From Deltaproteobacteria bacterium (GTDB lineage: Bacteria; Desulfobacterota; Desulfarculia; Desulfarculales; Desulfarculaceae): 10,300 nucleotides of DNA. The stretch is from NCBI GenBank assembly GCA_021815655.1, contig JAKAGJ010000025.1:1-10300 (forward strand), given 5' to 3'. The position numbers and the translations under genes were made by a program. Positions 6,899-10,300 of this stretch are shown in pieces. The notes below the pieces were generated by a model that saw nothing but the letters and a program-made list of their open reading frames with translations, searched no databases and was not told the origin of the DNA. Numbering within the stretch: position 1 is the first letter of the stretch; each line of letters begins with the position of its first letter.

Positions 6899-8221
6899 TC
6901 ATTCCACCCGGAACAGGCTCTCGTCGAACTCGGGCTTGTCCTTGTAGCGGCGCATGAAGAAGCCCGGCATGGCCTCCAGGTTGGCGAAGAAGGCCGGGTC
7001 GGTCATGATGCCGGCCTGGTGCAGGGCCTTGAGCACCTGCTCGGGCTGGGGGGGGCAGCCCTTGATGGGGATCATCTCCTGGATGGCCGGGTTGTCCTTG
7101 TGGGCCTGGTACATGCACTTGCCCATCAGGATGGTCTTCTTGGCCCGGCCCGAGGGCTGCATCATCTTGCCCGTCAGCACCTCCACGTCCTCCCAGGGCT
7201 CGCCCCGCCAGGCCGAGGCCACGGCCTGCAACACCACGCCGTTCATGCTGGAGCAGTAGGTGCACAGGCTGGTGTCGTACTTGTAGTAGCTGATGCCCTT
7301 GATGCCCTTGTTAGCCATGGGCAGGGGCAGGGAGCCGTCCTCGGTGTAGGCGAAGGACCAGGCATGCGGGCGGGCCAAGTCCTCCACGCGCTCGCCCAGC
7401 ACCTCCACGTCCGAGAGGTCCAGGGGCCGGCCCCGGCGCTGGGCCGCCAAGGCCAGGTAGGGCACCTGGGCCGGGTCCTGGCCCAGCAGGTTGGAGCCCA
7501 CCAGGTCGGCCGAGAGCAGGTCCCAGGAGGCCACCAGCAGGTTGCTGCGGTGCATGATGCCGTCAAAGGCCGGGCCGTACTCGGAGGTGAAGATGCCGTC
7601 CAGCACCGCCAGCACCGGCGGCAGGCGATCGGCCAGGCGGGCCAGCCAGTGAAAGAGGTTGCGCTCGGGGTCGGCGCTGTGGCAGCGCTTGCGCGACTTG
7701 ACGTCTATCATGCCCTTGAGATTTTTCAGCGCCAGGCTGACCACGGTCTGGGCGTGGGTTTTCATCACCGGCACGTCCACCACGAAGTCGCTTTGCAGGA
7801 TGTCCTGGTTGAAGCTCAAGGCCATGCCGTCGCCCAGGTCCACCTCCTCAAAGGGGCGCTGGAAGGCGTCGATGACCTGCACGCCGTAACGCTGCTTGAG
7901 CTTGTTGTAGCCCAGGGTCTCGAAGGCGTGGGGCGCGGTCTGCTTGTCGTCGGCCTTGCCCAGCACCATGCCCTCGCCGATGGTGATCTGTCCCGCCCCG
8001 TGGTCCTTCAAGAGGCGCACCATGTCCTCGATTACCCGGCTGGTGGTGATGGTGCCCCATTTGGGGAAGGGAACCTGGCGGGTCCAGAAGACGATGTTGG
8101 GCTTGATGAAGACCTTGGCGCCGGCGGGAATGCGCTCCAGCCCGCCGCAGAGTTCCACGGCCCGGGCCACCGACTCCAGGGGCTTTTCATACTTTACCAG
8201 GGCGACCTTGTGCTGAGTCAT
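6899..8221 (-). CDS. DUF362 domain-containing protein with C-terminal four-cysteine motif
   Basis: This is a 440-aa member of the DUF362 family, whose biochemical role is not settled. Family landmarks are FIKPNIV (38-44), IGEG (81-84) and the block FVVDVPVMKTH...LALKNLKG (146-170). Many DUF362 proteins carry a ferredoxin domain; here there is none. Instead the C-terminal third has C320-x2-C323, then GKC (C369), then GCPPQPE (C389). This order recalls the proximal [4Fe-4S] site of NiFe-hydrogenase small subunits and the NuoB-type GCPP motif, so a cluster is plausible. No signal peptide or membrane segment is seen. The ATG at 8221 is preceded by GGGAGC, 9 bases upstream, and lies 15 bases after the kinase stop, so it is the last gene of the acyl-CoA dehydrogenase/tetR/kinase operon. 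That linkage suggests a redox or accessory role in the same pathway. Confidence 0.85.
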   Translation of the reverse strand: MTQHKVALVKYEKPLESVARAVELCGGLERIPAGAKVFIKPNIVFWTRQVPFPKWGTITTSRVIEDMVRLLKDHGAGQITIGEGMVLGKADDKQTAPHAFETLGYNKLKQRYGVQVIDAFQRPFEEVDLGDGMALSFNQDILQSDFVVDVPVMKTHAQTVVSLALKNLKGMIDVKSRKRCHSADPERNLFHWLARLADRLPPVLAVLDGIFTSEYGPAFDGIMHRSNLLVASWDLLSADLVGSNLLGQDPAQVPYLALAAQRRGRPLDLSDVEVLGERVEDLARPHAWSFAYTEDGSLPLPMANKGIKGISYYKYDTSLCTYCSSMNGVVLQAVASAWRGEPWEDVEVLTGKMMQPSGRAKKTILMGKCMYQAHKDNPAIQEMIPIKGCPPQPEQVLKALHQAGIMTDPAFFANLEAMPGFFMRRYKDKPEFDESLFRVE

Positions 8222-8236
8222 GTTCCCGCTGCTCCC

Positions 8237-9304
8237 TTACAGGACTGATTGCGCGATTACCCGTCCGGCCTGGGCCAGAAGGGCGTGCACCGTGGCGTTC
8301 AATTGGGCGAAACGCTGGTCCTTGGTCTGGCCGTGGTAGTAGCGGTAGTAGATTTGCTGCACGATCACCGCCAGGCGGAACAGGCCAAAGCAATAGTAGA
8401 AGTCTATCTGATCCATGACTCGGCCGGTGCGCTGGCCGTAAAGCTCCACGGCCTGGGCGCGGGTCAGACAGCCGGGCTGGTTGGTGACCATGGAGGTGAC
8501 CTGCTGCATTTCCGGGGGGTCGTCGGCCTGCACCCAGTAGGCCAGGGTGCAGGCCAGGTCCATGAGAGGGTCGCCCAGGGTGGCCATTTCCCAGTCCAGG
8601 ACCCCGATGATGCGCAAGGGGTCTAGGGGATCCAGCACCACGTTGTCCAACTTGAAGTCGTTGTGGATGATGGCTGGTGACTTGCTCTCGGGCGGCATCT
8701 TTTCCAGAAGCCAGGCCATGACCGTCTCGCCGTCGGGCACGTCGGGGGTGCGGGCGTTGCGGTAGCGCAGGCTCCAGCCCTCCACCTGGCGGCGCACGTA
8801 GCCGGCGGGCTTGCCCAGGCTCTCCAATCCGGCGGCGCGATAATCCACGGCGTGCAGCTCGGCCATCACCTCGATGAGCCGCTGGGTCAACCGGCGCATC
8901 TGCTCCGGCCCCAGGCCCAGCTCCGGCGGCACCTGGCGGCGGATGATGACGCCCTGGATGCGCTCCATGACGTAGAAGTGGCAGCCCATCACCGCCTCGT
9001 CCTCGCTGTAGGCCAGGGGGCGCGGGCAGTAGGGGAAGTGGGGATGCAGGGCGCTGAGCACCCGGAACTCGCGGTGCATGTCGTGGGCGGTCTTGGCCTT
9101 GGTGCCGTGGGGCGGACGCCGGAGCACCAGCTCGCGCTCGCCGGCCTTTATGAAGTAGGTGAGGTTGGAGAAGCCCGAGGGGAACTGCTTGATGGAGATG
9201 GGGCCAGAAAGCCCCGGGATGTGCTCCAGCAGAAAGGCCTCCACCCGGGCCAGGTCCAGTTCCTCGCCCTGCCTGATTTCGGTTGCCTGGTCGTTGACGC
9301 TCAT
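8237..9304 (-). CDS. APH-fold phosphotransferase, ACAD10/ACAD11 kinase-domain type
   Basis: This 355-aa protein belongs to the aminoglycoside phosphotransferase/choline kinase fold. The N-lobe contains SGFSNLTYFI (43-52), LVLRRPP (59-65) and HREFRVLSAL (77-86). The catalytic loop is H214-N-D216-x4-N221, and the metal-binding segment is VLDWEMATLGDP (D237). The RRPP and LDWEMATLGDP signatures belong to the branch fused to acyl-CoA dehydrogenases in eukaryotic ACAD10/ACAD11, rather than to drug-resistance enzymes. The acyl-CoA dehydrogenase two genes upstream supports this. The expected role is ATP-dependent phosphorylation of a hydroxyacyl-CoA; the substrate is unproven. I chose ATG 9304, two bases after the TetR stop, with AGGAAAG at 9316-9322 inside the tetR end. 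An in-frame ATG at 9352 would add 16 residues overlapping tetR. Placement implies translational coupling. Confidence 0.9.
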   Translation of the reverse strand: MSVNDQATEIRQGEELDLARVEAFLLEHIPGLSGPISIKQFPSGFSNLTYFIKAGERELVLRRPPHGTKAKTAHDMHREFRVLSALHPHFPYCPRPLAYSEDEAVMGCHFYVMERIQGVIIRRQVPPELGLGPEQMRRLTQRLIEVMAELHAVDYRAAGLESLGKPAGYVRRQVEGWSLRYRNARTPDVPDGETVMAWLLEKMPPESKSPAIIHNDFKLDNVVLDPLDPLRIIGVLDWEMATLGDPLMDLACTLAYWVQADDPPEMQQVTSMVTNQPGCLTRAQAVELYGQRTGRVMDQIDFYYCFGLFRLAVIVQQIYYRYYHGQTKDQRFAQLNATVHALLAQAGRVIAQSVL

Positions 9305-9306
9305 GC

Positions 9307-10020
9307 TTAGTTCATCTTTCCTGATGGGCTGGCTTCGAGGCCTGCCGTGCACATGGCCAGGGCCGCGCGCACAACCTGATCGGCGTAGCGGTCCACGCTG
9401 ACACGGCGCTGGGCGTACTTCCAGCGCTTGAGATACCAGTCCTGCAACATGGCCTTGATAAGCGCCGCGGCCATGTGCTGGTCCACGGCGGCGAATGCTC
9501 CGGCCTTTCGCCCGCGCTCAATGATGTCGGCGAAGACGCGCTCGGTGGCCAGCTCGCTTTGCTTGGCCCGTTCCTTCTGCTCCTGGCCCAGGTGGCGGGC
9601 CTCCATGTAGGCGAAGAAGAAGAAGGGCTGCATGGCCTCGCTGAGGAACAGGTGGGTGCGGATGGCCGCGCCCAATTCCGCCGCCGGCTCCTCTTGCCCC
9701 CGGGTGCCTTCCTCCAGCAGGCGCATTATCACCTGGCGGCCGGTGCTGAGCACCATCTCCAGGAGTTCCTCCTTGCTGGTGAAGTAGTCGTAGAGCGCGC
9801 CCATGGACAGACCGCTGGCCCGGCTCAGGTCGCGCACGGTCATGGCTTGGAAGCCCTTCTCGTTGGCCAGGCTCAAGGTGGCGTCGAAGATCAGCTCCAG
9901 GTTCTTGACCGCGGTGGCCTCCTTCTTGGCCTTGATGGACTCGCGGTGGCCGGCCAGCATCTGCTGGCAGATCTCGCCACGGGAGATCTGGGCCTGGCGG
10001 CTGAACTGGGCGAAGGTCAT
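9307..10020 (-). CDS. TetR/AcrR-family transcriptional regulator
   Basis: This one-component repressor-type regulator has 237 aa. The DNA-binding domain spans about 41-87: LELIFDATLSLANEKGF, then the helix-turn-helix TVRDLSRASGLSMGALYDYF (61-80) and SKEELLEMV. The remainder is the all-helical ligand domain; acyl-CoA ligands are common in TetR proteins of fatty-acid operons, and the neighbours make that likely here. About 40 residues precede the domain, longer than most TetR proteins and rich in charged residues (ESIKAKKEATAVKN). The ATG at 10020 overlaps the stop of the acyl-CoA dehydrogenase gene by 4 bases (ATGA), which supports this start. M21 (9960) is a shorter alternative without a clear ribosome binding site. 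Lying inside the operon, it probably autoregulates it; the operon promoter lies outside the window. Confidence 0.92.
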   Translation of the reverse strand: MTFAQFSRQAQISRGEICQQMLAGHRESIKAKKEATAVKNLELIFDATLSLANEKGFQAMTVRDLSRASGLSMGALYDYFTSKEELLEMVLSTGRQVIMRLLEEGTRGQEEPAAELGAAIRTHLFLSEAMQPFFFFAYMEARHLGQEQKERAKQSELATERVFADIIERGRKAGAFAAVDQHMAAALIKAMLQDWYLKRWKYAQRRVSVDRYADQVVRAALAMCTAGLEASPSGKMN

Positions 10021-10300
10021 TTTGGGCCCCGCCGGGCGGCCTGTTCCTTGAGGATGCGCTTGGCCACCGATATCTTGTGCACCTCGTCCACGCCGTCATA
10101 GATGCGCGCCGCCCGCTCGTGGCGGTAGAAGCTGGCCAGCACCGTGTCGTCGGTCATGCCCAGGCCGCCGTGCACCTGCAGGGCGCGGTCCACCACCCGC
10201 TGCATCACCCCGGCGGTGAAAAACTTGATCAACGAGATGTCCTGGCGCGCCGCCTTGTGTCCTTCGGTTTCCATGAGCCAGGCGCAGTGCAGCACCATCA
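10017..10300 (-). CDS. Acyl-CoA dehydrogenase, C-terminal part (gene runs off the right edge)
   Basis: Only the last 94 or so residues are in the window; the frame stays open to the edge, so the visible ATG at 10298 is internal. The segment QVHGGLGMTDDTVLASFYRH, followed by ERAARIYDGVDEVHK, is the C-terminal FAD-binding end of an acyl-CoA dehydrogenase, in a form typical of ACAD10/ACAD11 and related prokaryotic enzymes. The enzyme would oxidise an acyl-CoA, or process a phosphorylated hydroxyacyl-CoA, with FAD and pass any electrons to electron-transferring flavoprotein. The catalytic residue lies upstream of the window and cannot be checked. The gene ends in a 4-base overlap with tetR and heads the operon in the visible part. 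Confidence 0.92.
   Translation of the reverse strand, partial: MVLHCAWLMETEGHKAARQDISLIKFFTAGVMQRVVDRALQVHGGLGMTDDTVLASFYRHERAARIYDGVDEVHKISVAKRILKEQAARRGPK

Noticed and set aside
7019..8248. Plus-strand open frame (409 codons) opposite the DUF362 gene
   Set aside because: Composition is Gly/His/Val/Gln-rich without motifs, while the minus strand has clear DUF362 signatures and operon spacing.
8237..9304. Aminoglycoside resistance kinase
   Set aside because: The APH fold is shared, but the RRPP and LDWEMATLGDP signatures and the linked acyl-CoA dehydrogenase point to the ACAD10/11-type branch.
1..10300. Mobile element, CRISPR array, tRNA, rRNA or defence system
   Set aside because: No transposase, integrase, regularly spaced repeats, tRNA-like cloverleaf or defence-type genes were seen, and composition is even apart from the short leader at 41-135.

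Overview
The window is GC-rich, densely coding DNA with strong G/C bias at third codon positions, and it carries no rRNA, tRNA, CRISPR array or mobile element. The gene mix points to an anaerobic, fatty- or organic-acid-oxidising bacterium of the Desulfobacterota (former Deltaproteobacteria) type: a FadB/FadJ-type beta-oxidation protein with its thiolase, a cysteine-rich Fe-S protein, a QueG-like double [4Fe-4S] protein, a DUF362 protein, and an acyl-CoA dehydrogenase with an aminoglycoside-phosphotransferase-like kinase. The lineage is inferred from gene content and composition only.

Left part (1-3640): an AT-rich leader holds a perfect -10 box (TATAAT, 71-76) and overlapping inverted repeats just downstream. 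It leads into a two-gene operon: a trifunctional-type enoyl-CoA hydratase/3-hydroxyacyl-CoA dehydrogenase (136-2268) and, 13 bases later, a thiolase (2282-3487). Two strong hairpins follow.

Middle part (3641-6746), also on the plus strand: an Fe-S protein with a winged-helix-like N-terminus, two ferredoxin-type cluster motifs and two further cysteine groups (3641-4711); a QueG-like double-cluster protein with an unusual first cysteine motif (4749-5870); and an NAD-type short-chain dehydrogenase (6000-6746). Two hairpins at 6791-6881 separate this set from the convergent minus-strand genes.

Right part (6899-10300), minus strand, read from the right edge: the C-terminal end of an acyl-CoA dehydrogenase, a TetR-family regulator overlapping it by 4 bases, an APH-fold kinase starting 2 bases after the regulator, and a DUF362 protein 15 bases after the kinase. 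The tight packing implies one transcript. Kinase plus this type of acyl-CoA dehydrogenase is the split form of eukaryotic ACAD10/ACAD11 and resembles the LvaA/LvaC pair of levulinate catabolism.

A working model: the right-hand operon channels a substituted (perhaps 4-hydroxy) acyl-CoA into ordinary beta-oxidation by phosphorylation and elimination. The short-chain dehydrogenase and the FadJ/thiolase pair would complete the pathway, and the Fe-S proteins would handle electrons. The individual families are well supported; the joint pathway is inference. The most unusual signals are a hydrogenase-small-subunit-like cysteine pattern at the C-terminus of the DUF362 protein, the altered first cluster motif of the QueG-like protein, and the extra cysteine groups of the Fe-S protein next to it.
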